The notes beneath the pieces are model-generated. The model ran no database searches. It was given only the letters and a program-made list of their open reading frames with translations, and was not told the origin of the DNA. Positions 36,760-47,384 of a stretch of DNA of 64,000 nt are shown piece after piece. A program made the translations under genes and the position numbers. Position 1 is the stretch's first letter. The number at the start of each line of letters is the position of its first letter. The DNA is from Acidomonas methanolica (lineage in GTDB: Bacteria; Pseudomonadota; Alphaproteobacteria; Acetobacterales; Acetobacteraceae), in contig NZ_SLZN01000007.1 in the NCBI RefSeq assembly GCF_004346035.1, positions 83,515 to 147,514 of the forward strand, in the 5' to 3' direction.

Positions 36760-37227
36760 TCAGAGATCCACCCCCGCCACGATCGCGGCGATCGCCTCCA
36801 TCATCTCCCGCTCCGCATCGCCGAAGCGCGCCTTGCGCGGGCTATCCACATCCAGCACGCCCACGAGGCGCTCGCCGGCAATGACCGGAACGACGATCTC
36901 CGAGGCGGAGGCGGCGTCACACGCGATATGGCCGGGAAAGGCGTGGACGTCCTCGACCACGATCGTCTCGCGCCGCGCCGCCGCCGTGCCGCAGACGCCG
37001 CGCCCGAGCGGGATGCGTGTGCAGGCGAGGCGGCCCTGGAACGGGCCGAGAACGAGTTCGCCCTCCTTGAAGAGATAGAACCCGGCCCAGTTCAGATCGG
37101 GAAGCGCCTCGTAGATCATCGCGGACACATTCGCCATGGTGGCGATCAGGTCCCGCTCGCTCCCGACCACCGAGCCGATGGCGGCGACGAGGTCCTCAGG
37201 CGCGAGACGTTCGGAAGGCGCGCTCAC
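36760..37227 (-). CDS. msrC: Free methionine-(R)-sulfoxide reductase (GAF domain)
   Basis: A 155-residue single-GAF enzyme (fRMsr) that reduces free methionine-R-sulfoxide in the cytosol. The family signature is complete: NWAGFYLFKEGELVLGPFQG, ACTRIPLGRGVCGTAA and HIACDAASASEIVVPV, giving the three Cys used in catalysis. The start is GTG 37227 with AGGAGGACTGAG before it, four bases after the stop of the upstream SQR-like gene, so both are probably co-transcribed. Pairing with a sulfide/persulfide enzyme suggests a sulfur-redox theme. Confidence 0.92.
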   Translation of the reverse strand: MSAPSERLAPEDLVAAIGSVVGSERDLIATMANVSAMIYEALPDLNWAGFYLFKEGELVLGPFQGRLACTRIPLGRGVCGTAAARRETIVVEDVHAFPGHIACDAASASEIVVPVIAGERLVGVLDVDSPRKARFGDAEREMMEAIAAIVAGVDL

Positions 37228-37231
37228 CAGC

Positions 37232-38845
<1,614 letters not shown>

Positions 38846-38978
38846 GGCGGTCCTGATGTCTTCCGTGGCCGGGTCGCGCGCCAGAGCAGTGTCGCGCCGG
38901 GCCGGAGGGTAACTCCCGCCCGGCGGGGAAGCAACCGCGCGATGGCGCCGACGGGAGTCCCCGGGCCGTTCGGGAGTG

Positions 38979-39020
38979 TTCTTCTTTTTCTGAAGAAAAA
39001 GAAGCAAAAAGACTTTTAAA
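38979..39020 (-). repeat. Three-hairpin repeat, partial copy (one hairpin)
   Basis: Only the hairpin TTCTTTTTCTGAAGAAAAAG and the following GCAAAAAGACTTTTAAAAG remain, upstream of the SQR-like gene. It is followed after four bases by the 175-base tandem repeat. The two together fill most of the 561 bases between 38845 and 39407. Confidence 0.8.
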
Positions 39021-39024
39021 AGAA

Positions 39025-39365
39025 AGTGTTTCAGAAATCGCGACTCACGCCGATCAGGGCTCTGCCCTTCACCCCATGAATTTCAACAAATTCAATTAAA
39101 GGGTTTCCAAAGGGCGACCGCCCTTTGGCAGGGTCCGGGGCAGAGCCCCGGAAGCGTCGCCTTCATGATACAACAACTTTCGAGACAGCCTTTATAGAGA
39201 GTGTTTCAGAAATCGCGACCCACGCCGATCAGGGCTCTGCCCTTCCCCCCATGAATTTCAACAAATTCAATTAAAGGGTTTCCAAAGGGCGACCGCCCTT
39301 TGGCGGGGTCCGGGGCAGAGCCCCGGCAGCGCCGCCCCCATGACCCAACGACTTTCGAGACAGCC
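39025..39365. repeat. 175-bp direct tandem repeat, two copies
   Basis: Copy 1 is 39025-39199, copy 2 39200-39365. Both begin AGTGTTTCAGAAATCGCGAC and run in step through CGATCAGGGCTCTGCCC, GAATTTCAACAAATTC, AAAGGGCGACCGCCCTTTGG and GGTCCGGGGCAGAGCCCCGG to CTTTCGAGACAGCC. Differences are scattered substitutions only. Each copy has several inverted repeats (AAAGGGCG/CGCCCTTT and GGGGC-AGAGC-CCC). No gene is visible in it. Confidence 0.9.
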
Positions 39366-39406
39366 GCCAAGGGTTTGGCGACGGCGCCCGACGTTTTTGG
39401 GAGCGT

Positions 39407-40570
39407 TCAGCCGAAAGCGGCGCGCAGGCGGATGAGAGCGTCCTGCAGCACGTCGTGCCTTTTGCAGAAGGCGAAGCGGATGAGGTTGCGCGGCGGTTCC
39501 GGCCCGTCAGGGGCGTAGAAGGCGGAAACCGGGATGGCGGCGACGCCCGCCTGCCTGACCATATCGCGGCAGAAGGTCACATCGTCGCGGCCGTTCGCAT
39601 GGCGGGAAATATCGGTCACGAGGAAATAGCTGCCGTCGGCGGGAAGGGTCGGGAAGCCGAGACCATGCAGGCCATCCGCCAGCAGATCGCGCCTGGCGCG
39701 CAATTCCTCCGCCAGCGCCCGGAAGTAGCTCTCGCCCAGTCCCAACCCTACGGCGACGGCGCGCTGGAGGTTGGGCGCGGTGGAGAAGACGAGGATCTGA
39801 TGCGCCTTGGCGACGAGGGCGGCGAGCGGAGCCGGAGCGGTGACGTAGCCGACCTTCCATCCGGTAAGAGAGAAACTCTTGCCCGCACTGCCGATCCGCA
39901 TGCAGCGCTCGCGCATCTCCGGCAGCGTCATCAGCGGGATGTGCTTCACGCCGAAGGTGAGATGCTCATACACCTCGTCGCAGATGGCATAGGCATCGAA
40001 CGCCGTCACCAGCCCGGCGATGAGGCCGAGTTCCTCGCGGGTGAAGACCTTGCCGCTGGGGTTCATCGGCGAGTTGAGCAGGATCGCCTTGGTGCGGGGA
40101 CCGAAAGCGGCGCGCAACTCGGCGGGATCGAGCGACCAGCCGGGCGGATGCAGACGGACGCAGCGAGGCGTCGCGCCGATCATGCGCAGCACCGGCAGAT
40201 AGGTGTCATAAAGAGGCTCGATCAGCACCACCTCGTCGCCGGGTTCCACGACGGCCATGAGACAGGCGGCGATGGCTTCCGTCGCGCCGGAGGTGACGAC
40301 GACCTCCGTGGCCGGATCGACGGCGAGTCCATAGGACTCCCGATTGCCGCGGGCGACGGCCTCGCGCAGTTCGGGCAGGCCGGTCAGGGGAGCGTATTGG
40401 TTGCGGTCGTCGCCCAAGGCGGCGGCGGCGGCCTCGATGAGTTCCCTCGGCCCTTCGGTATCGGGAAAGCCCTGGCCCAGATTGATGGCCCCGTGCTCGG
40501 CGGCGAGTTGCGACATGACGGTGAAGATCGTCGTCGGCAGACCGGCGAGATAGGCGTTGGGGGCGGGCAT
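39407..40570 (-). CDS. PLP-dependent aminotransferase (methionine/kynurenine-type)
   Basis: A fold-type I aminotransferase of about 387 residues: INLGQGFPDTEGP, SPMNPSGKVF, CDEVYEHLTF and the Schiff-base Lys in GSAGKSFSLTGWKVGY. The pattern is closest to the YbdL/kynurenine aminotransferase group, which acts on methionine and related amino acids, but the substrate is not proven. I start at ATG 40570 (MPAPNAY); six residues further upstream is another ATG. It is divergent from the large TonB-dependent receptor with about 280 bases between. Confidence 0.88.
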   Translation of the reverse strand: MPAPNAYLAGLPTTIFTVMSQLAAEHGAINLGQGFPDTEGPRELIEAAAAALGDDRNQYAPLTGLPELREAVARGNRESYGLAVDPATEVVVTSGATEAIAACLMAVVEPGDEVVLIEPLYDTYLPVLRMIGATPRCVRLHPPGWSLDPAELRAAFGPRTKAILLNSPMNPSGKVFTREELGLIAGLVTAFDAYAICDEVYEHLTFGVKHIPLMTLPEMRERCMRIGSAGKSFSLTGWKVGYVTAPAPLAALVAKAHQILVFSTAPNLQRAVAVGLGLGESYFRALAEELRARRDLLADGLHGLGFPTLPADGSYFLVTDISRHANGRDDVTFCRDMVRQAGVAAIPVSAFYAPDGPEPPRNLIRFAFCKRHDVLQDALIRLRAAFG

Positions 40571-40657
40571 GGCGTGTTTCCGGGGCATAAGGCGGATGGA
40601 ACGGGATAAAAAAAGATCGAGAAACAGACAACAAAAAAGGAGAAGAGGGCAGAAGCT

Positions 40658-40673
40658 GAATTAAAATTAATTC
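40658..40673. promoter_or_regulatory. AT-rich inverted repeat upstream of TonB receptor
   Basis: GAATTAA-AA-TTAATTC is a perfect 7-2-7 inverted repeat in the spacer between the divergent aminotransferase and the TonB-dependent receptor, about 180 bases before the receptor. It may be an operator or part of a promoter; nothing further identifies it. Confidence 0.3.
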
Positions 40674-40851
40674 TATCGCGCCCGGCCGCCTTGTCATCCC
40701 CGGCCCATGACGAAGTGTGATCGAGATGTCACATATCGACCCAATCGGGGGTTCTAAAATCCAATTTAATTTGTTGCCGCCGATGCACATAATAGCGTCG
40801 AAACATTCCGGATAACGATCCGAACACACCGATTATGTAATGGTATTTTTC

Positions 40852-43701
40852 ATGACTTACCCGAAACGAACGACCTATCGTCGCGCGCTGCTGACCTGCG
40901 TCACGACGATCGGCTCCTGTGTGTTGCTCCCACCCGTCACGGCGCAGGCCGCGACGTCACATCATAAATCCCGCCATGCGAAAGCGGCACCGGTCACCGC
41001 CACGCCGGCCCCTGCCGCCACGGCGCAGACTTCCACGACCCTTCCTCCCGTCACGACACAGCGCAACGCCGCGGCCCAGGCCTCGATCGACAACAGCAGC
41101 CCGGAAAGCATCCAGGTCCGGGCCTTGCGCCGCCTGATCCGCGAGAAGGACAGCCCCTCCGCCGTCACCGAACTCGGAGCGAAGCAGATCTCCGCGAACG
41201 GCTCGATGGGCAGCATCGTGACGCTGCTGCGTCAGGCGCCTTCGGTCTATGTCTATCAGCAGGGGCCGGGCAACAACGAGCCGGTCTTCACCATCCGCGG
41301 CACGCGCGGGATGGAAGTCGCGCAGACGCTCGACGGCATTCCGATGCAGGATCTGCTGAACGGCGGATCGGGCAGCTATCTGCAAGGCATCGCGGGATAT
41401 TATTTCAATACCGATCAGATCAGCGGCGTTTCGCTCTATCCGGGCGTCGCCTACCCCGATCAGTCCACCTTCGGCACGATCGGCGGCACGGTGGCCTACA
41501 AGTCGATGCGGCCTTCGACGAAGCGGGGGCTCGACGTGTTCGGCGGGGTCGGATCATTCGGCACCTGGAAGGAAGGATTCAAGGTCGATTCCGGCGGTCT
41601 GGACGGCGCGCTCGGCCGCGGCGTCGATGCGCCACGCCTGATGCTGCAATATTCCAACATGCAGACGAAGGGCTATATCGAGAACACGCCTGCGCGCTTC
41701 AACTCGATGGAGGCGGCGTTCGACAAGCCGTATGATTCGGGCCAGTCGATGTTCCAGGCCACCGTGCTCTACAACACGGGCAGCTCGAACTACATTCCGG
41801 AGCCGATTCCGAGCATCTATCAGCAGAAATACGGAAATTACTTCAATTACCCCAAGAGCGAGCAATACGCCTATACGCGTAACGATTATTTCACGATCAT
41901 GCTGAAGAACGACACCTATATCAACGACTATATTTCCGTCGGTCTTTCCGGATTCTATCGTTACAACAACAGCTATTCCGATTATTACAGCAACATCAAC
42001 ACCTTCGCCCCGGCCGGGCAGTGGCCGGCCTATTCCATGAACGGGGTGACGCTGTTCAACCAGACGCTTGCAAATTTCGCCTATCAGCAGGTTTACGGCT
42101 ACGGCAACCCCTATTACCAGCCCGGCGTCGTCACTTATGACGGCAACGCGCTCTACAACAACACCTCATCCTGCCCCTCGTCCTATGTGGCGCAATATGC
42201 GGGCGCCCCCACGCCGTGCGGATATAACTCGGAACAACAATATATTCACACGAATACTTACGGAATCCAGCCGCGCATCTCGATCACGCCGCCGGATATT
42301 TTCGGCATCCGCAACACCATTCACGTCGGCGCGCTGATCGCCCGCGAAACGCAGAACAATCTGGCCAGCTATGCGGGCGTCACACCCTATATCCCGCATG
42401 ACGAGCAGAACCGGATTCCCGGCTATGGCGGCACCTTCCGCAATATCTATTCCGGATATGCGCAGGATCGTATCGATCTGCTGCATAATTCGCTGCACAT
42501 CACGGGCGGCTTCACGATTCAGGGGACGAAGTCCGGCTACACGACGCCGTGGGTCTATGACGGCGACAGCCCGCCTGCCTCGTATCTCGCCGCCAATTCA
42601 GCCTACTGCAATCAGTATTCCTGCTCCTACGGCCCTTACAAATCCCGCAAATGGGACCGCAACTGGCTGCCTTTCGCGAACGTGACCTTCGATTTCGACA
42701 AGATTTCTCCCGTGCTCCGGGGGCTGTCCGCCTATGGCAGCATGGGCACATCCGCGCTCTACGCGCCGGTGACGGATTTCGGTCCGACCTTCGCCACCGC
42801 TCCGCCGAGCGCCTCGATCGTTCACATGTATGAGGGCGGCATCAAATACAACACCGGCAAGCTCGCGGTCTCCGCCGATTACTACTACCAGAAGGTGGAC
42901 CGGGATTTCGGCTATTTCTCGGACCAGACCCCGAACACCGCGCTCTACGGCAAGAGCCTCTACACGAATGACGGCGAGCGCCTGATGCGCGGCGTCGAAA
43001 TGAACGTGATCTACCAGATCAACAAGAACTGGCAGCTTTTCGGCAACTGGTCCTACAACAGCGCGCGCTACCTCAAGACCTATTTCGCCTTCGTCACGGT
43101 GCAGGAAGATCAGTTCGGCATCGCGTCGCGCGGATCGCATGTCACGGGCATTCCGTCCTGGCTTTCGACCTTCGGCGTGGATTACCACAAGAACAATCTC
43201 TTCCTGAATGACGACGACCTGAACGTGCGGTTCACGGGCCAGTATACGGGGCATCAGTACACCACATATGATCTTGGCGGGTTCGAGAATGTCGGCCCTC
43301 TTCCCGGCGTGACGAGCGGCACTAGCAACGGGTACGGCAGCTATAACTACTACAACGCCGTCGCGGGCAGCACGACGATGGACCCGAAAGGCGGCATCGC
43401 GCCGTACATGATCTTCAGCATCAACGTCGACTACCATCTGCCGGTCCATAATCTCGGCCCGCTGAAGTCCATCGACTTCAACATGAACGTCTATAACCTC
43501 TTCAATACGTTCTATTGGCAGTATAAATACAAGCAGATCTCCCCGAACGGCTCGGGCTGCGGCAATTTCGCGTCGAACCCGCCGGGTTTCAACGGCTTCG
43601 CGGGACAGCCGGTCAACATCTACAACTGCTCGACACAGTTCAGCGACGGCATTCCCGGCGTGCCCGCCCAGGCCATGTTCACCATGCGGGCGCATTTCTG
43701 A
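40852..43701 (+). CDS. Large TonB-dependent receptor
   Basis: An outer-membrane receptor of about 949 residues. The signal peptide (MTYPKRTTYRRALLTC to TAQA) is followed by an unusual Ala/Thr/Pro-rich stretch of about 60 residues, then the plug domain (PSVYVYQQGPGNNEPVFTIRGTRG) and a barrel with many Tyr/Asn-rich loops, ending in the C-terminal aromatic Phe (MFTMRAHF). ATG 40852 is used; ATG 40840 adds four residues. No Fur-like box is seen, unlike the receptor at 12-14 kb, so the substrate may not be iron. A 7-2-7 inverted repeat lies in the 5' spacer. Confidence 0.92.
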   Translation: MTYPKRTTYRRALLTCVTTIGSCVLLPPVTAQAATSHHKSRHAKAAPVTATPAPAATAQTSTTLPPVTTQRNAAAQASIDNSSPESIQVRALRRLIREKDSPSAVTELGAKQISANGSMGSIVTLLRQAPSVYVYQQGPGNNEPVFTIRGTRGMEVAQTLDGIPMQDLLNGGSGSYLQGIAGYYFNTDQISGVSLYPGVAYPDQSTFGTIGGTVAYKSMRPSTKRGLDVFGGVGSFGTWKEGFKVDSGGLDGALGRGVDAPRLMLQYSNMQTKGYIENTPARFNSMEAAFDKPYDSGQSMFQATVLYNTGSSNYIPEPIPSIYQQKYGNYFNYPKSEQYAYTRNDYFTIMLKNDTYINDYISVGLSGFYRYNNSYSDYYSNINTFAPAGQWPAYSMNGVTLFNQTLANFAYQQVYGYGNPYYQPGVVTYDGNALYNNTSSCPSSYVAQYAGAPTPCGYNSEQQYIHTNTYGIQPRISITPPDIFGIRNTIHVGALIARETQNNLASYAGVTPYIPHDEQNRIPGYGGTFRNIYSGYAQDRIDLLHNSLHITGGFTIQGTKSGYTTPWVYDGDSPPASYLAANSAYCNQYSCSYGPYKSRKWDRNWLPFANVTFDFDKISPVLRGLSAYGSMGTSALYAPVTDFGPTFATAPPSASIVHMYEGGIKYNTGKLAVSADYYYQKVDRDFGYFSDQTPNTALYGKSLYTNDGERLMRGVEMNVIYQINKNWQLFGNWSYNSARYLKTYFAFVTVQEDQFGIASRGSHVTGIPSWLSTFGVDYHKNNLFLNDDDLNVRFTGQYTGHQYTTYDLGGFENVGPLPGVTSGTSNGYGSYNYYNAVAGSTTMDPKGGIAPYMIFSINVDYHLPVHNLGPLKSIDFNMNVYNLFNTFYWQYKYKQISPNGSGCGNFASNPPGFNGFAGQPVNIYNCSTQFSDGIPGVPAQAMFTMRAHF

Positions 43702-43714
43702 AGGAGCACATTTC

Positions 43715-43772
43715 CGAGAGAGGCGGGCGGGACGAGGCGGGGATTTGCAGAATCCGCCCCGTCCCGCTCTCG
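43715..43772 (+). terminator. Long stem-loop after TonB receptor
   Basis: CGAGAG (43715) pairs with CTCTCG (43767), and GCGGGAC (43727) with GTCCCGC (43761), enclosing further GC pairing. It lies just after the receptor stop and before glnA. There is no T-run, so termination would need another factor. Confidence 0.4.
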
Positions 43773-43891
43773 ACAACGCCATAAATCTCCCGTAGTCGTT
43801 TTGCAGCCGTTAGAGATGCGGCGATGGTGGCGTCAGGTCAACAGGACGTCTCGGTCAGTTAGATTCAGTGGCAAGGACAGGTATCCGAGAG

Positions 43892-45400
43892 ATGGCGAGA
43901 AAACCCGCGGCCCCGAAAGCTCCGGCGGCGAAGAAATCCCCCTCGCGTGCTGCGGCGGCAAGCGATTTGACGAAGCCCGCCGCACCGGACGCCGCAGCCG
44001 TCGCGCGCGTCTTCGAGTTGATTCAGGAACATGCGGTCGAACTCGTCGATCTGCGCTTCACCGACACGAAGGGGAAGTGGCAGCACACGACGCAGTGGGT
44101 TTCCACCATCGAGGAAGAGGTCTTCACCGAAGGCTTCATGTTCGACGGATCGTCGATCGCCGGCTGGAAGGCCATCAACGAATCCGACATGGTGCTGCTG
44201 CCCGATCCGACGACGGCCGTGATGGACCCGTTCTCGGCCAAGCCGCAGCTCATCCTGATCTGCGACATCATCGAGCCGCGCACCGGCGCATATTACAACC
44301 GCGATCCGCGCGCGACGGCGAAGCTGGCCGAGGCCTATCTGAAGACCACGGGGCTCGGCGACACGGCGTTCATCGGCCCCGAGGCGGAATTCTTCGTGTT
44401 CGACAGCGTGAAATTCGGCACGGGTCCGAATTTCGGCACCTACGAACTCGACAGCATCGAGGGGCCGGGCGCATCGCTGAAGGATTATCCGGAAGGCAAT
44501 ATGGGCCATCGCCCGGTGGTCAAGGGCGGGTATTTCCCGGTCGCGCCGGTGGACAGCGAGGGCGACCTGCGCGCCGAGATGCTGTCCACGATGGGCGAGA
44601 TGGGCCTGCCGATCGAGAAGCATCATCACGAGGTGGCGCAGTCCCAGCATGAGCTGGGCTACAAATTCTCCACCCTCGTTCATGCCGGCGACCTGATGCA
44701 GATCTATAAATACTGCGTCCATAACGTCGCCCACGCCTACGGCAAGACGGCCACGTTCATGCCGAAGCCGATCTATGGCGATAACGGCTCGGGCATGCAC
44801 GTTCACCAGTCGATCTGGAACAAGGGGAAGCCGACTTTCGCGGGCGACGAATATGCGGGGCTGTCGGAGACGGCGCTGTTCTATATCGGCGGCATCATCA
44901 AGCACGCCAAGGCGCTGAACGCGTTCACCAACCCTTCCACCAACTCCTACAAGCGTCTGATCCCGGGCTTCGAGGCGCCGGTGCTGCTGGCCTATTCGGC
45001 CGCGAACCGTTCCGCTTCCTGTCGTATCCCGTTCGGGTCGGGGCCGAAGGCGAAGCGCGTCGAGGTGCGCTTCCCCGATCCGACCGCCAACCCCTATCTG
45101 GCCTTCTCGGCCATGCTGATGGCGGGCCTGGACGGCATTCAGAACAAGATCCATCCGGGCGAGGCCATCGACAAGGATCTGTACGAACTGCCGAAGGACG
45201 AGTTGGCGAAGATTCCGACGGTTTGCGGTTCGCTGCGCGAGGCCCTGCTGTCGCTCGAGGCCGATCACGAGTTCCTGCTCAAGGGCGGCGTGTTCACCAA
45301 GGATCAGATCGAGGCCTATATCGAGCTGAAGTGGAAGGAAGTGTACCAGTTCGAGCACACGCCGCATCCGGTCGAGTTCGAGATGTACTACTCCGTCTGA
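43892..45400 (+). CDS. glnA: Type I glutamine synthetase
   Basis: A 502-residue GSI-beta type enzyme that makes glutamine from glutamate, ammonia and ATP. Landmarks: [45 protein letters not shown] and the adenylylation-site region [10 protein letters not shown] (Tyr). It differs from the usual 469-residue protein by an N-terminal Ala/Lys/Pro-rich extension of about 35 residues before [20 protein letters not shown] 43892 has GAGAG upstream, and no good start lies after the extension. glnB is not adjacent. A clear intrinsic terminator follows. Confidence 0.96.
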   Translation: MARKPAAPKAPAAKKSPSRAAAASDLTKPAAPDAAAVARVFELIQEHAVELVDLRFTDTKGKWQHTTQWVSTIEEEVFTEGFMFDGSSIAGWKAINESDMVLLPDPTTAVMDPFSAKPQLILICDIIEPRTGAYYNRDPRATAKLAEAYLKTTGLGDTAFIGPEAEFFVFDSVKFGTGPNFGTYELDSIEGPGASLKDYPEGNMGHRPVVKGGYFPVAPVDSEGDLRAEMLSTMGEMGLPIEKHHHEVAQSQHELGYKFSTLVHAGDLMQIYKYCVHNVAHAYGKTATFMPKPIYGDNGSGMHVHQSIWNKGKPTFAGDEYAGLSETALFYIGGIIKHAKALNAFTNPSTNSYKRLIPGFEAPVLLAYSAANRSASCRIPFGSGPKAKRVEVRFPDPTANPYLAFSAMLMAGLDGIQNKIHPGEAIDKDLYELPKDELAKIPTVCGSLREALLSLEADHEFLLKGGVFTKDQIEAYIELKWKEVYQFEHTPHPVEFEMYYSV

Positions 45401-45430
45401 CCGCTCCACGCGCGGATCACGTTCCAGGGA

Positions 45431-45459
45431 AAACCGGCCTTCGAGGCCGGTTTTTTTTT
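45431..45459 (+). terminator. Intrinsic terminator of glnA
   Basis: AACCGGCCT-TCG-AGGCCGGTT is a near-perfect 9-base GC-rich hairpin followed by a run of eight or nine T. It lies 31 bases after the glnA stop and is the clearest Rho-independent terminator in the window. Confidence 0.93.
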
Positions 45460-45460
45460 A

Positions 45461-45768
45461 CCCCGCACTCCACCCCGAAGACCTCCCGGTTCACTGAAAG
45501 TCCTGTTCGATCCGACAATGAACAACGCCAAGGCTGGCGTAAATTTCCGTCGGTATTAACGAAGGATTACCTCCTGTCACAACTGTCTATATCATGAAAA
45601 ACGATATAGGTGATGCACGACGCTCGTGAATAGAATCAGAAAGCAGGATACGAATCTCATATTGACAAACTTGAAGCTGTGTTATTAGTGATCTTGTGCC
45701 AATCATGGAGTACGCATACTTTCCAGGTTTTTATATGATTCTGTCACTATAAGACATGACGACAAAAT
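45461..45768. other. AT-rich spacer before the serine recombinase
   Basis: About 300 bases of clearly lower GC than the surroundings. It holds CTATATC/GATATAG (45587-45609, 9-base spacer), TGTCAC (45575) and TGTCACTATAAGACA (45742-45756). TGTC...GACA ends recall subsites of resolvase res sites. No convincing gene is seen. Confidence 0.5.
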
Positions 45769-46368
45769 ATGACGCGGAAGATCGGCTACGCCCGGGTAAG
45801 TACAATCGGGCAGACATTGGATATGCAGATCCAGACGCTCAGAACACATGGCTGCGAACGGATTTTCCAGGAAAAAGCCAGCGGCGCCGATGCGGAACGG
45901 GTCCAGCTTCGCCGATTGCTCCGCAGTCTCGCCGAGGGCGACGTCATCATTGTCACCCGGATTGACCGTCTCGCCCGCAGCACGTTCGACCTCTTCGCGA
46001 TCGTCAAGGAAATCACCCGGAAAGGCGCTCAGTTCTATTCCCTCGCAGAACCATGGACAGACACCACGACCAGTACAGGCCGTCTGATGCTGGCCGTCCT
46101 CGGCGGTCTCGCGGATGTGGAACGGGATCTGATCCGCACACGAACGTCGGAAGGCCGGGCGCGTGCGATGAAGCAGGGAATCAAAATGGGCCGTCCGGCC
46201 CGCATCACCGAGGCTCAAAGATATGAAATCACCCGCAGACGTCAGGACGGAGAAGCACTGAAAACCGTCGCGGAAGCCTTCGGCATCAGCCCGGGCACGG
46301 TTTCACGAATCGTGACGGGCGCGGACAGCCACAGAAGCAGGAAAAAGGCAGCGTCAGAGGGCGTTTGA
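45769..46368 (+). CDS. Serine recombinase (resolvase/invertase family)
   Basis: A 199-residue small serine recombinase. The catalytic domain begins MTRKIGYARVSTIGQTLDMQ (nucleophile Ser in ARVST) and includes RIDRLARS and a long E-helix (DVERDLIRTRTSEGRARA). A C-terminal helix-turn-helix follows (ALKTVAEAFGISPGTVSRIV). It may resolve or invert DNA at sites in the AT-rich stretch just upstream. The lower GC upstream, isolation, and position next to a tRNA suggest a remnant or small cassette of mobile origin. No transposase is nearby. Confidence 0.9.
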   Translation: MTRKIGYARVSTIGQTLDMQIQTLRTHGCERIFQEKASGADAERVQLRRLLRSLAEGDVIIVTRIDRLARSTFDLFAIVKEITRKGAQFYSLAEPWTDTTTSTGRLMLAVLGGLADVERDLIRTRTSEGRARAMKQGIKMGRPARITEAQRYEITRRRQDGEALKTVAEAFGISPGTVSRIVTGADSHRSRKKAASEGV

Positions 46369-46398
46369 TTTGAGTGAACCCCGCTCTTGCGAGGGTGT

Positions 46399-46469
46399 TT
46401 CTTCTTTTTCTGAAGAAAAAGAAGCAAAAAGACTTTCGAGGCTTTAGGGATGGAGCCTTGCAGGGAGAT
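46399..46469 (-). repeat. Three-hairpin repeat, partial copy abutting tRNA-Ala
   Basis: The TTCTTTTTCTGAAGAAAAAG hairpin and GCAAAAAGACTTT joint are intact; the middle is diverged (GGATGGAGCCTTGCAGGGAG). It ends at the 3' end of the tRNA gene, so the element was cut or inserted at the tRNA border. It lies between the convergent recombinase and tRNA genes. Confidence 0.8.
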
Positions 46470-46545
<76 letters not shown>

Positions 46546-46633
46546 GCCGTATCGTCATGGTTTCCTTGGGGTGAAACCGTGGCAGGCGTATAGCCAAGCC
46601 GTCCGGTCCTGACAAGCGGCAAATCGGGATTTT

Positions 46634-47224
46634 TTACGTCGCCAGCGCCCCCGCCTCACGCAACGCGCCGAACAGGGGCAGCCGGGGCAGGCCCAGAATG
46701 GCATCGTGACTCCCCTCGACCGCCGCGAAAAGCTGCACCCCCCGCCCTTCCAGGCGATACGCGCCCACACAGGCAAGCAGCGCATCGCCCTCCGCCGCGA
46801 GATAGTCATCCAGAAACGCCTCGGAAAACGCCCTCATCGTCAGGCATGGCGTCTCGACATGTGACCAGATTTCCCGCCCGTCCCTGTAAAGCGTCACCGC
46901 CGTCGGCAGCGTATGAGTCCGCCCGCGCAGCGCCAGAAGCTGCCCCCGCGCCGCCGCGCGAGTCGCCGCCTTGCCGAAAATCTCGCCGTCACAGACCAGA
47001 ATCTGGTCCCCGGCAATCACCAGCCCATCGGAAAGCGCAACCGCCTCGGCCTTCGCCCGCGCCAGACGCAACGCCATCTCCCCGGCTCCGACCCCCTCCC
47101 GCAGGAAAGCCTCCCGCAACCCGGCCTCATCCACAAACGCCGGGCACGCCTCCACCGCGACGCCACTCTCCCGCAGCAGCGCCAACCGGGTCACGGACCC
47201 GCTGGCCAGAACAAGACGCGTCAT
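46634..47224 (-). CDS. maf: Maf-like nucleotide pyrophosphatase
   Basis: A 196-residue Maf/YceF-type enzyme, which hydrolyses non-canonical or modified nucleoside triphosphates. It has the N-terminal motif VLASGSVTRLALLRESGV, LARAKAEAV, the catalytic region VIAGDQILVCDGEIFGK and the C-terminal GSHDAILGLPRLPL. ATG 47224 follows GGGAGGGTTCGGTG, a good ribosome site; the longer frame runs into the repeat. Alphaproteobacteria often keep maf, oriC and hemE together, which is the arrangement here. Confidence 0.92.
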   Translation of the reverse strand: MTRLVLASGSVTRLALLRESGVAVEACPAFVDEAGLREAFLREGVGAGEMALRLARAKAEAVALSDGLVIAGDQILVCDGEIFGKAATRAAARGQLLALRGRTHTLPTAVTLYRDGREIWSHVETPCLTMRAFSEAFLDDYLAAEGDALLACVGAYRLEGRGVQLFAAVEGSHDAILGLPRLPLFGALREAGALAT

Positions 47225-47263
47225 CACCGAACCCTCCCGGTTTTTCGTTTTGAGGCAGTTCAC

Positions 47264-47382
47264 CTTCTTTTTCTGAAGAAAAAGAAGCAAAAAGACTTTT
47301 GATCCTTTGGCGACGGAGCGTCACCGGGAGACTCCGTAACCAGGTCGGAAAAGTTTTTTGGTTCTTTTTTTCAAAAAAGAAC
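47264..47382 (-). repeat. Three-hairpin interspersed repeat, full copy 4
   Basis: A full copy in the opposite orientation to copies 1-3: CTTCTTTTTCTGAAGAAAAA, then GCAAAAAGACTTTTGATCC, the middle GGAGCGTCACCGGGAGACTCC-like pair, and the end hairpin GTTCTTTTTT / AAAAAAGAAC. It lies upstream of maf and borders the candidate origin. Confidence 0.92.
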
Positions 47383-47384
47383 AG

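Noticed and set aside
39025..39365. CRISPR array
   Set aside because: Only two long units, directly joined, with no spacers and no cas genes.
45754..45965. Alternative frame starting ATGACGACAAAATATG before the recombinase
   Set aside because: It overlaps the recombinase in another frame and lacks any family signal; the recombinase frame has ARVST and HTH motifs.
45461..46368. Complete transposon
   Set aside because: No transposase, no terminal inverted repeats found around the recombinase by eye.
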